Positions 46,834-56,549 of a stretch of 64,000 bases of DNA are shown one piece after another. Numbering within the stretch: position 1 is the first letter of the stretch; the number at the start of each line of letters is the position of its first letter. Made by a program: the position numbers and the translations under genes. The stretch spans positions 30,720 to 94,719 of the forward strand of contig JAKFVC010000064.1 in the NCBI GenBank assembly GCA_021732415.1, read 5' to 3'. Under the pieces are notes generated by a model. That model was not told where the DNA came from and did no database searches. It worked only from the letters and a program-made list of their open reading frames with translations. The DNA is from Planctomycetaceae bacterium. Its GTDB lineage: Bacteria > Planctomycetota > Planctomycetia > Planctomycetales > Planctomycetaceae.

Positions 46834-49800
46834 TTAGTAACCTCTTCCTGCGAGAGAGCCCATTTGGGGATTCATCTGATTCGTAGCGGTACTGCCGGAG
46901 GAGAAAGGCATGAACCGCGGTTCCACGGAAATCATAAAGCCAGCGTTGTTCTTGCTGGCGTCAAACGTTGCGCCGAAGTGCGTCAGGAAGTCACGCCCGA
47001 TGCGGGTCACGGTCAGCGACTGGCCACGATTGCGACCCTCGGCCAGATCGTAGGCCGTACCAAACGTCGAGACCCAGTTGGGGCTCATCTGATAGGTATA
47101 GCTGGCGGTCAGGATCTGGCTGTCGAGCCCCGCCCCCTTGACCTGCCGCACACCCACATAAACACTGCCACGTTCACTCCGCTGACTGACCACGCCCACG
47201 TTCCACAGCTGCTGGGCGTTGTCGAACAGATCGTAATAAGCATTCGCCAGGATCGAGGTCCGTTCGCTGACATTCCAGGCATAGCGACCACCCAGCAGAC
47301 CAAAGGACTGTCCAAAGTTGTCACGATTGGCATCGGGGAAGTAAGACGCATCCAGGTCGAGTGTCATCCAATCCCGTACACGCGGGTTGTCGATCGGTCC
47401 GGCTTGTGTCTGCAGTCGATGCCGCCAGCCCATTCGCAAGACTTGCTGGGCATCGACCAGTTCATAATACGGGGCAGTGACGTTGTGTGCGGCTCCCGAG
47501 CGGACGGCATAGAACCGCGGATCGAATTGATCGGGCAGGAAGCCACCGAAGGTGTTCGTGACCAATCGGTCGCGGAAGCGGTACTGTGCCTGGTCGTCGA
47601 ACTCATTGTACTGGGCCACATCGCCGAGGCTCTGATTCGAATCCGAGTACGAGTAATCGAAGTCAAACACCATCTTGTGCACGAGGCCGCGCAGACCGAG
47701 TATCGAGCTTTGCACCTCAGGCATCACTTTAGTGAACATCATGCTGCCCCGCACGCCGGCGCTGCCATACAGGCGGGTCATGTCGTTGCCATTCAGGTCT
47801 TCGCTCCAATAGGCCACTTCACCCAGAGCATACGGCACAATCTTCATCTGCCCGACGTTCATCGGTGCTGAGATTTCATGCCGGGACATCGTCACCAAAC
47901 CTTCGCTGTCGGCGACGAAGGGCAGGGGGGTGAAGACGTCAGCCGGATTGGTCGGAGGAGTCGCGGGGCTGAGGTGTCCATAGCCAATCGAACTGTGCGA
48001 GCTCCAGTTCACCCGACCGTCGAAGAAAGACCGTCCGAGAACGTACAGATCGCCCTTGGGGAGCCAGCTGGTGCTCGTGTCAAAGTCGTTGATCTTCTCG
48101 CGGCCTGTGACGGACCACGCAGTGTCGCCGTCTTGATGTTTGAGGTACGCCAGCGTTTCGTTGTCTTTTCCCGTATCCCACTCGATTTCGTTGTATTGCT
48201 CGAGGTAGTTCCGATCGCTGATGTAACCGATTTCGGTCATCAAAGTGAACTCGTCACCAATCTCCTGACGGTCACGGAACTGGAAGCGTCCGCGCATCGG
48301 GTCGGGTGGTGGCAGGCTGCGGCGATCGAGACCCAGGTTGTCGTTGCCGTCATCATGAATGATGTAAGCATTGATGAGCCCCTTGGCATTGCCCCAGCCG
48401 AATCGATCCTCAATCTGATAGCTGCTGATGAGACCACCCGCGGGACCACGCTTACTGAGGTAATCGGCGAGCAACATGGCATCGACACCGGCCGGAGCTT
48501 CGCGGCCGAACAGTTTGAACGGATCCCAGCCGGTGCGAATTTGGGCTCCGAAGACGCGGTCGTTTTCGAAGGTCGCCCGGGTCAGCGGGGTGCTCATCGA
48601 TTGTGGCGTGCCGCTCATGGAGGGCAACCAGAAGATGGGTGTGTCTTCGATGCGGACGATCGGATTAACCGTCGTGATCCAGGGGGCAGTCGCTGGCGGA
48701 GCAATGCCCGTGGCTTGCCCCGGCTCTTCACCCGAGACCTGTTGGATGGGGGAATCCACCGGCTTGGCCGGGCGGCCGGTGGGGCGCTGCTCGAAGATGA
48801 CGTCGCTGGCGGCGACTCGATAACCCGGCTTGCCGAACTTGCTGGTTGAGACCCACGCGTTCAACGCATGGAACGAGGACTTCGATTGCTGGCGGATTTC
48901 TTCGGCATTGATGCGGACCGTCAACGGCAGGCCCGGCGTTTTGATTTTGACTTCGACCCGTTGCAGGATGGCCCGGTTCTCGCGGATGTCGAAGAAGGCC
49001 CGTGAGGCATTCGTGACGATCTTCCCCTGCTGCGGATCGTTCTGACGGACGATGATGTTTCCTTCGAGGTAGATTTGCAGCGGAGCATCACCGCGCTGTA
49101 CCAGGGTTTCCGTGGCCTGCTGATCGAATCCCGAAGCGGCCTGAGTCCAGACCACCACGTGATCAGCCGACAGATCGATGGTGCCGATCTCGGCTACTCC
49201 GTCGATGACCAGATTGACCCCACCCGTGATCACGAGGACTTGTTCGGCGGGCATCGTATTGGGCGATTCGGAACTGAACGCGTTGAACGGCGTATTGCTG
49301 CGCGGGAAGAAACGCAGCCGCCGCTGGCCGACTGGTTGCTCATCTTTTGCATCGGGGAAGATCACCGAGCTGGAGGATGTTCCGTCGGCGGTCTGCACGG
49401 CGGACGCCTGCTTGATTTTGCTATCGCTGACTTTCGCGGGAGCCTGTTCGCTCCAGCGCTGGCGTGCCCGCCGATAGACGACATCCTCGTCGCGGTTCTC
49501 AGCCTGGTCAGCCGGTGTCGTCTCGATTTCAAACTTCAGGCTGTCCGTCGAACGGAGTTCCGTGACGAATAACGCGGGCGTACGTCGCGTCTGACCGCGT
49601 TCAACGCTAACGTCCCCTTCGAGATAGATTTGCACACGTTGTTCGCGCGAGCGAGGCCCAACAGAATGGACCCACAGCACGGCGCGTTGGGCTTTGAGAA
49701 TGGTCGCACCCTGTTCGATGACGACTTCGCCTCGCAGCAGATGGATGCGGCCTCCGCCATCAGCCGGTTGCCAGTTGGAACCTAACTGAGATGAAATCAA

Positions 49801-50043
49801 AATCGGCTGTTTGCTGGTACCCTTGTCAGCCGATACTTCGGATAGGTTTGCAGGTTGAGCATCGGTTTCTGAGTCGGAAGATCGCTCTGGTCGCTGTACT
49901 GGGTACGCACCGCGAGCGGGCACCGGTTCCCGAGCATCCAGCCGGGATAGAACGGCGTACGACAGACCAAACAGGACGGCGATTGCCGCCACCAACCGTG
50001 GGATTCGCAAGTAAGCCTCAGCCCCTTTCGGGCGCTGCTGCAC
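46834..50043 (-). CDS. LptD/OstA-like outer-membrane protein
   Basis: 1,069 residues, GTG start with GAGGG 6 nt upstream. An N-terminal hydrophobic segment (LRIPRLVAAIAVLFGLSYAV) is followed by OstA/LptA-type beta-jellyroll sequence (LLRGEVVIEQGATILKAQRA, VQIYLEGDVSVERG, IYLEGNIIVRQ) to about residue 400. A beta-barrel then occupies about 480-1069, rich in alternating aromatic strands and ending with an aromatic residue (RGY), as outer-membrane barrels do. LptD inserts lipopolysaccharide in the outer membrane. The barrel is divergent, so whether LPS is the substrate is inference, but it supports a diderm envelope. Confidence 0.75.
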   Translation of the reverse strand: MQQRPKGAEAYLRIPRLVAAIAVLFGLSYAVLSRLDAREPVPARGAYPVQRPERSSDSETDAQPANLSEVSADKGTSKQPILISSQLGSNWQPADGGGRIHLLRGEVVIEQGATILKAQRAVLWVHSVGPRSREQRVQIYLEGDVSVERGQTRRTPALFVTELRSTDSLKFEIETTPADQAENRDEDVVYRRARQRWSEQAPAKVSDSKIKQASAVQTADGTSSSSVIFPDAKDEQPVGQRRLRFFPRSNTPFNAFSSESPNTMPAEQVLVITGGVNLVIDGVAEIGTIDLSADHVVVWTQAASGFDQQATETLVQRGDAPLQIYLEGNIIVRQNDPQQGKIVTNASRAFFDIRENRAILQRVEVKIKTPGLPLTVRINAEEIRQQSKSSFHALNAWVSTSKFGKPGYRVAASDVIFEQRPTGRPAKPVDSPIQQVSGEEPGQATGIAPPATAPWITTVNPIVRIEDTPIFWLPSMSGTPQSMSTPLTRATFENDRVFGAQIRTGWDPFKLFGREAPAGVDAMLLADYLSKRGPAGGLISSYQIEDRFGWGNAKGLINAYIIHDDGNDNLGLDRRSLPPPDPMRGRFQFRDRQEIGDEFTLMTEIGYISDRNYLEQYNEIEWDTGKDNETLAYLKHQDGDTAWSVTGREKINDFDTSTSWLPKGDLYVLGRSFFDGRVNWSSHSSIGYGHLSPATPPTNPADVFTPLPFVADSEGLVTMSRHEISAPMNVGQMKIVPYALGEVAYWSEDLNGNDMTRLYGSAGVRGSMMFTKVMPEVQSSILGLRGLVHKMVFDFDYSYSDSNQSLGDVAQYNEFDDQAQYRFRDRLVTNTFGGFLPDQFDPRFYAVRSGAAHNVTAPYYELVDAQQVLRMGWRHRLQTQAGPIDNPRVRDWMTLDLDASYFPDANRDNFGQSFGLLGGRYAWNVSERTSILANAYYDLFDNAQQLWNVGVVSQRSERGSVYVGVRQVKGAGLDSQILTASYTYQMSPNWVSTFGTAYDLAEGRNRGQSLTVTRIGRDFLTHFGATFDASKNNAGFMISVEPRFMPFSSGSTATNQMNPQMGSLAGRGY

Positions 50044-50385
50044 GCAACCCTCGACCGGTCACACCCCGTCCGACATCCATGTCGAGACAACCAGGGTGGG
50101 GTCTTTCACTCCATACTCTTCCCCTCCCCAACCCCGGTCCTCCCATTGAGGGCGCACCGGGGGCAGGTTGAGGTGGGCGGGATTATAGGCCGGATCCAGA
50201 AACTCGGGCAATACCGGGTTGGCTGCTTTGGTGTGCCGTAAGTTGTTATATCATAATTCGTTGCGACAACACGCGAGTGTCGGGTTCGTGGTTCTTGAAA
50301 CGCCAACTCTGTCAAGTCCAGCATTTGGGTGGAAGTGACCCGAGATTCCAATGGGGCAAGGAGATACGTCTGGGACGGATTGCAG

Positions 50386-50572
50386 CGTCATGGGAGGGTG
50401 AGGCTCCTGCCGAACCGCAAGCGTTAATCGGCTCTCGCTAGACTATCCGGTTCGGCGGGAGCCTCACCCTCCCATGACGTCGAAATAGCTTTCACGTCGA
50501 GCCGTCCGGGCTGAATACCTGATTCCCAAAACATGACTAGGAAGACTGACGGGCCTGGAGACCCGTCCCACG
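50386..50572. repeat. Inverted repeat plus a lone family A copy in a divergent region
   Basis: Arms at 50386-50416 and 50449-50479 (CGTCATGGGAGGGTGAGGCT and complement) pair over 31 bases with one mismatch. A minus-oriented family A copy (ACGGGCCTGGAGACCCGTCC) follows at about 50549-50568, the only one without a partner. The region lies between the divergent LptD-like gene and the gene at 50648; the rest (50044-50385) shows nothing clear. Confidence 0.8.
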
Positions 50573-50647
50573 GTAGTTCGTCGGGCTGCGGGGCGGTACG
50601 ATCTGGAGAGTTCCCCACATCGAGCGCTCTCACATCAGGAACAGCAC

Positions 50648-51682
50648 ATGACGACACCGTTCGCAATGCCCGAGGACCGAGGGATGAGCCGCCGAGGTCT
50701 CATGCAATCGACATTGGCCGCCACGGGATTGGTCGCCCTCAATGGAGCGGTGGAGGCCGCCGCGGGGCAGGGCGGGTCCAACTCGAAAAAGCCAGTGCCG
50801 CGCTATGCGATGAAGAAGTCGATCAACCAGTGGGCCTTCCCGTATCCCGACAAGATGTCGCTGGAACAATGCCTGCGACTGGCCAAGTCGGCGGGGTTTG
50901 ATGGCATCGAACTCAACTATGATCTCGACAACGATCTGTCGCCCAAGTCGGGAACGAAAGAGTATACGGCGATCCGCAAGCTGGCCGAGAAAATCGGGAT
51001 CCAGATTAGTGGACTTTGTTCCTTCTTGTTCTGGCCCTATCCCTTCACCAGCCACGACCCGGCCAAACGCGATCGCGCATTAGAGCTGGCCGGGTTGATG
51101 ACGCAGGCGGCGCATGACCTGGGAACGGAGAACCTGCTGGTCGTACCGGGAGCCGTGCACATCCCGTGGCGTACAGACTACGAACCGGTCGCGAATGATC
51201 TCTGCGACAAGCGAGCCCGGGAAGCCATCGGCAAACTGGTAAAAGGGGCCGAACAGCTCAAGGTGAATCTCAACATCGAGAACATCTTCTTCAACGGCTA
51301 TTTGATGACGCCGATGGAAATGGCCACCTTCGTCGACAGTTTTCAAAGCGAACGCGTGCATGTCCATTTCGATACGGGAAACATCATGCAGTACCAGTTC
51401 CCCGAGCACTGGATTGCGTACCTCGGCAAGCGGATCAAAAACGTCCATCTCAAAGAGTTTACTAAGAAGGGAACCGATTCGTCGCTCGAATCGTTCCGCC
51501 CATTACTCGATGGGACCACCAATTGGCCCGCCGTTATGGAAGCATTTCAGACGACGGGATATCAGGGGTATCTGACGTTCGAGTATTTCCATCCGTATCA
51601 GCATTATCCCGAGGCGCTGATTTATCAGACGGCCGATTCGCTGGATCGAATGCTGGGGATTAAGGTGAGCGGTGGAGTTTGA
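50648..51682 (+). CDS. Sugar phosphate isomerase/epimerase-family TIM barrel, exported
   Basis: 344 residues, GGAAC 7 nt before the ATG. A Tat-like signal (MSRRGLMQSTLAATGLVALN) precedes a xylose-isomerase-like TIM barrel: FDGIELNYDLD, LLVVPGAVHIPW, LNLNIENIFFNG (metal Glu), VHVHFDTGNIM (metal Asp), IKNVHLKEFT (His), and GYLTFEYFHPY (Glu). The family includes hydroxypyruvate isomerase, tagatose epimerase and myo-inositol catabolic enzymes. Exported members are numerous in planctomycetes, and substrates cannot be assigned by sequence. It is monocistronic, facing the PfkB kinase gene across a perfect 38-bp inverted repeat. Confidence 0.83.
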   Translation: MTTPFAMPEDRGMSRRGLMQSTLAATGLVALNGAVEAAAGQGGSNSKKPVPRYAMKKSINQWAFPYPDKMSLEQCLRLAKSAGFDGIELNYDLDNDLSPKSGTKEYTAIRKLAEKIGIQISGLCSFLFWPYPFTSHDPAKRDRALELAGLMTQAAHDLGTENLLVVPGAVHIPWRTDYEPVANDLCDKRAREAIGKLVKGAEQLKVNLNIENIFFNGYLMTPMEMATFVDSFQSERVHVHFDTGNIMQYQFPEHWIAYLGKRIKNVHLKEFTKKGTDSSLESFRPLLDGTTNWPAVMEAFQTTGYQGYLTFEYFHPYQHYPEALIYQTADSLDRMLGIKVSGGV

Positions 51683-51747
51683 TTTAGCGTAACGATTTGG
51701 CGGAATGTCGGGACATGGTCTATTCGCACTTATCCCGGAGGGATTAA

Positions 51748-51931
51748 AGAGAGTAGCCGGTGGTTGAGCGCAGCGACACCACCGGAAAAGGCAACCGAAG
51801 GAATTCCGACCCTGGAGGGGTCACAGAAGCGTTGATCTGCGACCCCTCCAGGGTCGAACACACTCAATGCGACCAACCGGTGGTGTCGCTGCGCTCAACC
51901 ACCGGCTACTCTCTGCGACCCCTCCGGGGTC
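51748..51931. repeat. Nested inverted repeat with 38-bp perfect arms
   Basis: Outer arms 51748-51785 and 51877-51914 (AGAGAGTAGCCGGTGGTTGA and complement) are perfect over 38 bp. Inner palindromic units GACCCTGGAGGGGTC (51808) and GACCCCTCCAGGGTC (51841) pair with each other; a further unit GACCCCTCCGGGGTC (51917-51931) runs into the stop codon (51930-51932) of the PfkB gene. Confidence 0.92.
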
Positions 51932-52856
51932 AAAGAAGACATCTCATCCCGTGATCGACGATTTCATTTCGCAATTCGTCAGGAATCCGCGGCGTCGCTC
52001 CGCGTTGCGTGCAAACAAAACTAGCCAGCCTGGCGGCTCGATCGTGGATCACGTCAAGATCGTCCTGATGCAGCAGGCCCATCACGAGCGCCGCTGTGAA
52101 GGAATCCCCCGCTCCGACTGTATCGGCGATCCGTTCAACGCGATGTCCTGGATGATGGGAGACCCGCCAAGTAGTATACAGACTGCTGCCGTCTCCACCG
52201 CGTGTCAGGGCAACAAGTCGCAAGCCAAAACGCTGGAGAAGTTCACGGATAGTCGCCTCAGGATCTGACGGCAGCTTCAGGAGGCTCGCGACGATGGGCA
52301 GCTCTTCGTGGTTGAGTTTTAAGACTTGCGACAGTTCCAGCGAGGCCTGGATCGTGGCCGTGTCGTAGTAGTGCTGACGCAGGTTGATATCAAATACCCG
52401 GCAGCAATCCTGCCGAGTGGCTCGCAGGAACGACTGCAGGCTCTGGCGCGACGCAGGTGATCGCTGAGCCAGACTACCGAAGCAGACGGCATCCGCGTGC
52501 TCGGCGAGGCTGTTCAATTCGTCATCGAAGGGGAGAGAATCCCAGGCGACATCGGTGTGGATTGTGTAGGACGGTTGTCCGTCGACCGTTGCGACTGTCA
52601 CGGTGCTGGTGGGGTGGGGGACTCGTCGGAGGCCTGTGGTTGCCAGTCCCAGTTGCCCCAGCGCGTCGACGATTTGCTGGCCAAGATCGTCGTTTCCCAC
52701 GGCGCTGACGACGTGGCCTCGGGCGCCGAGTTGATTCGCGTGGAACGCGAAATTCGCGGGGGCACCGCCGAGGAATGTCCCTGACGGCAGCATGTCCCAG
52801 AGGATTTCTCCGAGGCCGATGATGCAGGGGGGATTGAACGATACGTTGGCAGACAT
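51930..52856 (-). CDS. PfkB-family carbohydrate kinase (fructokinase-like)
   Basis: 308 residues. The ribokinase fold is clear: IIGLGEILWDMLPSG with FLGGAPANFAFHANQLG (PfkB signature 1), VSAVGNDDLGQQIVDAL, INLRQHYY, and the ATP/anion-hole motif DTVGAGDSFTAALVMG with the catalytic Asp. The N-terminus resembles fructokinases. It would phosphorylate a ketose or nucleoside-type sugar with ATP in the cytoplasm. It diverges from no sugar transporter here, so the substrate is not supported by context. No good Shine-Dalgarno is visible. The stop codon overlaps an inverted-repeat unit. Confidence 0.88.
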   Translation of the reverse strand: MSANVSFNPPCIIGLGEILWDMLPSGTFLGGAPANFAFHANQLGARGHVVSAVGNDDLGQQIVDALGQLGLATTGLRRVPHPTSTVTVATVDGQPSYTIHTDVAWDSLPFDDELNSLAEHADAVCFGSLAQRSPASRQSLQSFLRATRQDCCRVFDINLRQHYYDTATIQASLELSQVLKLNHEELPIVASLLKLPSDPEATIRELLQRFGLRLVALTRGGDGSSLYTTWRVSHHPGHRVERIADTVGAGDSFTAALVMGLLHQDDLDVIHDRAARLASFVCTQRGATPRIPDELRNEIVDHGMRCLL

Positions 52857-52916
52857 CGGAAAATCGGTCCGGAGTAAATTGTCGGTGTGGATGGGTGAGG
52901 CGAATGCCGAACCTGT

Positions 52917-53000
52917 AGCCTGAGTCTCCGAGTCGGGTACTCCTCGTCGAAATGCTCCCGACTCAGAGAGTCGGGCTACAGGCTCGGCTGACGCCTCGCA
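52917..53000. repeat. Family B repeat with extension
   Basis: TAGCCTGAGTCTCCGAGTCG (52917) and CCCGACTCAGAGAGTCGGGC (about 52957) form a hairpin. The tail CTACAGGCTCGGCTGACGCC matches the copy at 43386-43405, and as there the unit ends at the stop codon of the adjacent minus-strand gene (53001-53003). Confidence 0.8.
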
Positions 53001-54338
53001 TTATTCGGGTCGATGGCGGGTCATTTCGGCTTTGAAATCTCCCAGGCTCGACCAATGCAGCCGGCGGTTTAAGTCGACTTCGGTGATGGCGATCGTGCCC
53101 CATTCCTTGGCTTGAGTCAGCACCTGGCCATCTTGTCCGTAGACGGCGGAGATCATCCATTTCGCCGAGGGATCGGTATAGGTGCTGCTAATTAGATAGA
53201 CGTGGTTTTCGCAGGCTCGTGCCGCGGCCAGCAACGGGTTGCAGCCCCACACCGGCCAGGCGATGACTTCTGCCCCGCGATTGCTCAATTCTCGAGCGAC
53301 CTCGGGAAAGAAGCCGTCATAACAGACCATCATGCCGACCTTGCCGAAGCGGGTGTCGAAGACCGGATAATCTTTGCCGGGTTGAACTCCCGCTTCGATC
53401 TCGGTCCGTGGCAGGCAGACTTTGCGGTACTTGCCGACGATGTCCCCGTCGGGACCGAGCAGCACGGCCACGTTGTAAACGAGATGCTGATCGCGTTCCA
53501 CAAGTCCCGCGACGATGTAGAGTTTGTGCTGCTTGGCAAGTTCACTAAAGTATTGTGTTGAGGGCCCGGGGATGGGTTCGGCGCAGTCCGCCATGCTCAA
53601 CCCGGTGCCGAAGTATGTCAACGTTTCTGGCAACACGATGAGATCGGCCTTTTGGCGGGCCGCATCGGCGATCAATGGGGCAAACAGGCGGCATTTATCG
53701 GCCGGAGTCTTGCCCGCTTTGGGTTGGAAATGGACTGTGGCGAGTCGGACTTTTCTCGGTGCGGGGGTGGCGACTTCGTTGAAGGAGACTCCTGACCATT
53801 CTACCGTCGCGGCCGGTGCCCAGCGGAAATGAAGTTCGACCTCGGCGCGTTTGGCCTTGGCGGGGGCGCGATAGATGTCCGAGACTTCGGTCCAGCCGGT
53901 GGCGTTGGTTTGCTTGTCGAGGGGATACTCAGGTTCGGCACGAGGAATTGCGCCCGGTTGATAGGTGGCGAAGGAGGGCTCGTCGTGCGAGACCGGGTTT
54001 CCGGAGGCATCCTGCCAGAGGACGCGGACGACTCCGGTGCGGCGGGGTGACGTGACGTTTTCGGTCTTACGCCAGGCCAGGAAGCGGTAGGATTTTTCTC
54101 CGTCTACGGGAAACGACTTCTTCCAGTATCCAGCCAGACCTTCGCGGTTGTCGGAACGGGAGATCAAGCTTCCCTGGCCATCGGGGCCACCCTTGGGATC
54201 AAACGAGAATTGTGGGGCGATTTCCTCGCGCGGCACCACTGAGGTCCAACCTGCGGGTGCGGGTGGAGTTTTCTCGGCGGCTTGGTTGTGGCTGGTGGTG
54301 AGACACAGCAGGGCCAACAGAACGAATTGCGTGCGCAT
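53001..54338 (-). CDS. Exported nitrilase-superfamily carbon-nitrogen hydrolase
   Basis: 445 residues. A signal peptide (FVLLALLCLTTSHNQAAE) is followed by a beta-sandwich domain (about 30-190) and a C-terminal nitrilase domain with the full catalytic triad: Glu in LIVLPETLTYFG, Lys in GKYRKVCLPRTEIEAG, and Cys in VGMMVCYDGFFPEVA. Nitrilase-superfamily enzymes hydrolyse amides or nitriles through the Cys thiolate. The combination of a secretion signal, a possible ligand-binding domain and the hydrolase suggests an extracytoplasmic amidase. GAAGGATG lies 8-10 nt before the ATG. Substrate unknown. Confidence 0.85.
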   Translation of the reverse strand: MRTQFVLLALLCLTTSHNQAAEKTPPAPAGWTSVVPREEIAPQFSFDPKGGPDGQGSLISRSDNREGLAGYWKKSFPVDGEKSYRFLAWRKTENVTSPRRTGVVRVLWQDASGNPVSHDEPSFATYQPGAIPRAEPEYPLDKQTNATGWTEVSDIYRAPAKAKRAEVELHFRWAPAATVEWSGVSFNEVATPAPRKVRLATVHFQPKAGKTPADKCRLFAPLIADAARQKADLIVLPETLTYFGTGLSMADCAEPIPGPSTQYFSELAKQHKLYIVAGLVERDQHLVYNVAVLLGPDGDIVGKYRKVCLPRTEIEAGVQPGKDYPVFDTRFGKVGMMVCYDGFFPEVARELSNRGAEVIAWPVWGCNPLLAAARACENHVYLISSTYTDPSAKWMISAVYGQDGQVLTQAKEWGTIAITEVDLNRRLHWSSLGDFKAEMTRHRPE

Positions 54339-54450
54339 AGGACACCATCCTTCATCAAGCGTTTGGGCTGGATTGCAGTCGTCGATCGGTGGAGCGCGAT
54401 ATCGAAGGAGTTATTCTAGCGTGAATTTGACATCGTCGAGTATCGACAAT

Positions 54451-54525
54451 ACAAGCTCGAAGCGCAAGCGAGTGAATTTCCTGGACAAACCACAGGGAAT
54501 GCACTCGCTTGCGCTTCGAGCTTGT
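54451..54525. repeat. Inverted repeat (AAGCTCGAAGCGCAAGCG type)
   Basis: ACAAGCTCGAAGCGCAAGCG and its complement (54451-54474 with 54502-54525) pair perfectly over 24 bp with a 27-base loop. It lies upstream of the nitrilase gene and just downstream of the small gene at 54547. Confidence 0.9.
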
Positions 54526-54546
54526 ATGTCCGTCACGGCGTGACGC

Positions 54547-54825
54547 CTATTCGGTCAGCATCCTCTGTCGCAGGGCGAATTCCGTGTGCAATGAAAACTC
54601 CTTGAGGAGCGTAATGCCGCGGTCTCCCTTGCTGGCACCGTCGATGTGGAGGTCGTGAAAGCCTTGCTGATCCATGTTGCTCAAGATCGACTTCAGTTCT
54701 CCCGTCGCGGCTTCGATCCGGCGGATGATTTCCGCCAATTGTGATCGTGTGAAGGGTTGTTTCCGCAAAGCACGACCGTCCGAGGCCAGTTTGGTGGCCA
54801 CGGTGGTGACTTTTTTCCTCGCCAT
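54547..54825 (-). CDS. Small basic hypothetical protein
   Basis: 92 residues from ATG 54825, with AGGAG 11 nt upstream. It is basic at the N-terminus (MARKKVTTVATKLASDGRAL), then helical (SQLAEIIRRIEAATGELKSI), with FHDLHIDGASKGDRGITLLK and a charged end (FALRQRMLTE). No family recognised. The frame is open to 55083, but the extension runs into repeat-type sequence and lacks a start signal as good as this one. It may be a nucleic-acid-binding or regulatory protein; this is a guess from composition. Confidence 0.55.
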   Translation of the reverse strand: MARKKVTTVATKLASDGRALRKQPFTRSQLAEIIRRIEAATGELKSILSNMDQQGFHDLHIDGASKGDRGITLLKEFSLHTEFALRQRMLTE

Positions 54826-55147
54826 TGCAGCTTGTCTCCTGTTGGATTCCTTGGATGTGCAAACACAATCACGGCTGAAGAGTGGCGTGGGTAAGCCAGC
54901 GATCAGTGATGAGCCGTTCCATTCAGTGCGTGGGTAGAAACGGTGCGTCCAGAGTATGCGTGGGGTCGTATGTCGGGCATCAGCACGCTGGCATTGCCGG
55001 AAGCGATGAGCGGGGTAGTTCCAGATCGTGCGTATCCATCTTGTAACACAAGAGATAAGTCGTCGACAATACTTGAGACACAACTGTTAGCCGCGCTTAG
55101 CAATAATCTGTCATAGAAGCGCGAATTGGGAAGTTTAGGGCGAAACC

Positions 55148-55492
55148 GTGGGACGGGTCTCCTGGCCCGTCCGTCCAGCGCGAACAGTCGAGACGCACGT
55201 TCTTTTGAAGAGTGTTATCCGCAGATTTCGCAGATTCGCGCAGATGAATTCAGACAAAGACGGAGTAGGAGACGCTCAAAGGCATCCTCGAAATCTGCGT
55301 CAATCTGCGGACCAATGATCCCGAACAGTATGTGCTTGGAGAAGCTCGTTCTGCGCGAGCATCACAGAAATTGCGTGCGATCGTTGATTAGAGCGCGATC
55401 AACCGTGGAGAATTGCGACGGCCGGGGCGGCCATCCTACGGGTCTGCTGCGCAGATTGCAGGGTGGACGGACGGGCCTGGAGACCCGTCCCA
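55148..55492. repeat. Nested inverted repeat: family A pair around a CAGATT hairpin
   Basis: Outer family A copies: plus at about 55148-55176, minus at about 55464-55492. Inner imperfect hairpin 55217-55311: ATCCGCAGATTTCGCAGATT and AATCTGCGTCAATCTGCGGA. A copy of GACGGCCGGGGCGGCCATCC (family D) is at about 55418. It lies downstream of pstB. Confidence 0.85.
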
Positions 55493-55508
55493 CTCACTCA
55501 CTGAAGCA

Positions 55509-56360
55509 TCAGCCAAACCGTCCGGTGATGTAGTCTTCGGTCTCTTTTTCCTTGGGTTTGGTGAAGAGCTGGTCGGTGCGATCCATCTCAATCAGCTTGC
55601 CTTGGAAGAAGAAGGCGGTCCATTCGCTGACGCGGGCGGCCTGCTGCATGTTGTGGGTGACGATGACGATCGTGTAGTTGCGGCGGAGTTCGAAGATCAA
55701 ATCTTCGACGCGGGCCGTCGACGCCGGATCGAGTGCCGAAGCGGGCTCGTCCATCAACAACACTTCGGGATCGGTGGCCAACGCGCGGGCAATACACAGC
55801 CGCTGTTGCTGGCCACCGGACAGGGCGAGGGCCGAATCCTTTAGGCGGTGGCTGACTTCTTCCCACAGGGCGGCTCGTTTGAGGCACGATTCGACAATTT
55901 CGCCGAGTTTCTTGCGGTCGGTCATGCCGGCAATGCGGGGGCCGAAGGCGACGTTGTCGAATACTGATTTGGGGAACGGGTTCGACTTCTGAAAGACCAT
56001 GCCCACGCGTTTCCGGAGTGAGACCACGTCAATGTTTGGGCGATAGATATCGGTTCCGTCGAGCTGCACCGAACCTTCGATGCGGGCTCCATCGACGATA
56101 TCGTTCATGCGGTTCAGCGTGCGCAAGAAGGTACTTTTGCCGCAGCCTGACGGGCCGATCAGTGCGGTGACATTGCGTTGAGGTACCTGGATGCTGATAT
56201 CAAACAGAGCCTGCCGCTGGCCATAATAGAAGTTCAAGTTCTGTGTCTGGATTTTAGGCATGCCGGTATCGTGCGTTCCATGGACCGTTGAGCCTTGCCC
56301 TTGATGGGGTGGCTGTCCGGCTTTTTTCTCGGCGATAACTTGGCTTAATGACGGGAGCAC
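55509..56360 (-). CDS. pstB: Phosphate ABC transporter ATP-binding protein PstB
   Basis: 283 residues, GTG start with GGAG 7 nt upstream; the normal PstB core starts near residue 34 ([14 protein letters not shown]), so there is an N-terminal extension. Walker [10 protein letters not shown] (69-77), ABC signature LSGGQQQR (180-187) and Walker B LLMDEP (201-206) are present, with the PstB-specific segments TLNRMNDIV and [20 protein letters not shown]. It powers high-affinity phosphate uptake with PstC and PstA. It is last in the minus-strand pstS-pstC-pstA-pstB order; a 189-bp gap separates it from pstA, and no phoU follows. Confidence 0.96.
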   Translation of the reverse strand: MLPSLSQVIAEKKAGQPPHQGQGSTVHGTHDTGMPKIQTQNLNFYYGQRQALFDISIQVPQRNVTALIGPSGCGKSTFLRTLNRMNDIVDGARIEGSVQLDGTDIYRPNIDVVSLRKRVGMVFQKSNPFPKSVFDNVAFGPRIAGMTDRKKLGEIVESCLKRAALWEEVSHRLKDSALALSGGQQQRLCIARALATDPEVLLMDEPASALDPASTARVEDLIFELRRNYTIVIVTHNMQQAARVSEWTAFFFQGKLIEMDRTDQLFTKPKEKETEDYITGRFG

Positions 56361-56549
56361 AGGCTCTCCTTCAGGTTGTTTTCAACTCGCGGGCGCGAAT
56401 GAGACTTTCTCAGTTTCAGCGCCGCGATCTCGGTCTACAGCCAGCGTTGACCCTAATGATGTTGCTGGCCCCGGAATGCAGCATCTTGCCGCTACTTATC
56501 TTACCACGGACATCTGCGGGTGATACAGATGTTGTGAATTCGGTCTGTC

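Noticed and set aside
46864..48849. Two plus-strand frames of 335 and 323 residues opposite the LptD-like gene
   Set aside because: No domain features; the minus strand has a continuous barrel protein.
54826..55083. Extended N-terminus of the small gene at 54547
   Set aside because: ATG 54825 has an AGGAG site; upstream residues look non-coding.
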